From Phymorhynchus buccinoides (lineage: Eukaryota > Mollusca > Gastropoda > Neogastropoda > Raphitomidae), in assembly GCA_017654935.2 (NCBI GenBank), contig CM065711.1, forward strand, positions 32,576,435-32,640,434: DNA of 64,000 nt, in the 5' to 3' direction. Positions 62,620 to 64,000 of this stretch are shown piece by piece (position 1 is the first letter of the stretch; the number at the start of each line of letters is the position of its first letter). The position numbers were made by a program, and so were the translations under genes. The notes below the pieces were generated by a model that was not told the origin of the DNA, searched no databases, and saw nothing but the letters and a program-made list of their open reading frames with translations.

Positions 62620-63340
62620 GGGTGAAACCCTCTTACAGTAACAGCGGTGATGCAATGGTCTGTGCCTTTTGGTGGAGGTAAGCACTGTGCCAGTGCTTTC
62701 TAGTTGATGTCCTTGATGTACGACAACAATATGGCTGAAACCCTCTTACAGTAACAGCGGTGCTGCAAAGGTTTGTGCCTTTTGGTGGAGGTATGCACTG
62801 TGCAAGTGCTTTCTAGCTTATGTCCTTGATGTACGAAAACAATATGGCTGAGAGAAAGAGTAATGTAAAGGGGGACCTGCCTGGGGCCCTTGTTGAGCTC
62901 GATGTCGTTGTTTCCTATCCACAACTGAGCTGACAGGGAGCACACAGGTACGGCTATGCATGTAGCCATGTTACCCTATCTCCATGTGCCCCGTCTCTAT
63001 GTGCCCCCCTGTTAGCCATCTCTATGTGTCCCCTTGTCTATGCATAGCCGTCTGTAGATGACCTCATTGATTTTATGTTTGCATCTCATTGCTTTTCGTA
63101 ACACCAACCCAGTTGATAACCGTCTCCCTAACTCAAACAATAACCATAAGCCTATCCTTGGCAATGCACAGCAGACATACATGAATGCTGACACACAGCA
63201 CAGATCAGTCCAAGATGCAACTGGAGACTATGTGGATGCACATTTGACCACAATAAAACAGAACGACCAACAAGCATAGACCGTGTTGTGTACGATACAT
63301 AATAAAAAGACTACATTGTGTTTAAAAAGCAAACATGGCG
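62620..63340. repeat. Inverted copy of the 13.56-16.1 kb region (copy C)
   Basis: Reverse-complement match to 13560-13860 and 15880-16105, but with only about two units of the 31-bp minisatellite and no (GT)n array. A block of about 110-117 bp (GTTACTG/CAGTAACAGCGGTG ... TGTACGA) is duplicated in tandem at about 62625-62850. No gene. Confidence 0.8.
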
Positions 63341-64000
63341 AGATCCATTTTGATTTCACTTTACGTTTTGGCCGCATTTCGGCGAAACTACGACCAAACT
63401 ATCAAGTGTTGTTAAGTTAGCTTCTCAAATACTCTTGCAAATTTTGTTAAAATGTCAGTCAGGAAAAGAAAATTAAAACAGAAAAAGAAACATAATTAAT
63501 CCCATCTGAATGGGACAATCCATAGTAACTTTACACAATTAACATATTCACTGAAATGCTAGTCAGCAATAAATTGAGTTATAGACAACATATGTATCTC
63601 AAAACTGCAAAAACTGAAACGAGCAGATTTGTATAAGAGATATAAAACATGATGACCCCTGGAAACAGACAGTGGAGAGGGATCCTGAAAGCTTTTTGTC
63701 CCCCCCACCCCCCCCCCCACCCCCCCACCCCCCCCCACAGACGATGGAGTGACATGGACATGATGGACTGAAAACAGACAGTGGAGAGGGACCTGTAGCT
63801 TGTCCACAGACGCTGGAGTGACACGGACATGATGAACTGGCAACAGACAGTGGAGAGGGACCTGAAGCTTGTCGACAGACGATGGAGTGACATGGATATG
63901 ATGAACTGGAAACAGACAGTGGAAATGGACCTGAAGCTTGTCGACAGACGCTGGGGTGACATGGACATGATGAACTGAAAACAGACAGTGGAGAAGGACC
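63341..64000 (+). pseudogene. LINE C-terminal fragment with 69-bp repeats, inverted copy of 10211-10870
   Basis: From about 63740 the plus strand encodes repeats of the segment DMDMMNWKQTVERDLKLVDR followed by RWS, with some units altered by indels. The same segment is on the minus strand at 10207-10612. Poly-C runs with A interruptions occupy about 63700-63738. The left part (63341-63660) is noncoding and matches 10613-10910. The window ends inside the array. Confidence 0.72.

Overview
The window is animal nuclear DNA, most likely from a mollusc and probably a marine gastropod. This is inferred from intronless rhodopsin-like receptor genes, CR1/L2, RTE and Tx1/L1-like LINEs, a tRNA-derived SINE, very long CA/GA arrays and large minisatellites. 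No bacterial operon, CRISPR array or phage is present. The only genes that look functional are two single-exon class A G-protein-coupled receptors (28398-29405 and 46519-47520, both +). Two further members of the family are broken (5418-6433 and 54702-55718, both -). Almost everything else is mobile or tandemly repeated DNA.

Three runs of exactly 500 N (2049-2548, 36884-37383, 53501-54000) split the window into four contigs. Contig 1 (1-2048) is mostly microsatellite. Contig 2 (2549-36883) holds a receptor pseudogene, LINE fragments, an L2 LINE, a 31-bp minisatellite, an RTE LINE with target-site duplication, and then a unit I call copy A: foldback repeats, 30-bp minisatellite, SINE, palindrome cluster, internally inverted LINE, minus-strand L2, receptor gene, foldback elements, 36-bp minisatellite and minus-strand L1. 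Contig 3 (37384-53500) is copy B, the same unit in the same order and nearly identical by eye. Its main differences are a Penelope-like fragment with a hammerhead ribozyme where copy A has an L2, and the absence of one MITE. Contig 4 (54001-64000), read in reverse, is a third and more diverged copy (C), collinear with 10.2-30 kb of contig 2 but lacking several insertions.

The adjacency of A and B across fixed-size gaps means they may be two haplotypes left unmerged in the assembly and not a true tandem duplication. Copy C is too diverged for that explanation and serves as an outgroup. It shows empty or unexpanded states for the L2 insertion, the 31-bp minisatellite, a (GT)n array and the LINE insertions upstream of the receptor.

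The most notable observation is a complete type I hammerhead ribozyme motif (45583-45630, -) in a Penelope-like element fragment. Others are a 110-bp satellite made from the catalytic motif A region of a reverse transcriptase (58851-60540), a frame-preserving 69-bp repeat of a LINE C-terminus, LINE copies with an internally inverted structure, and receptor copies whose coding sequence differs more than the flanking DNA.
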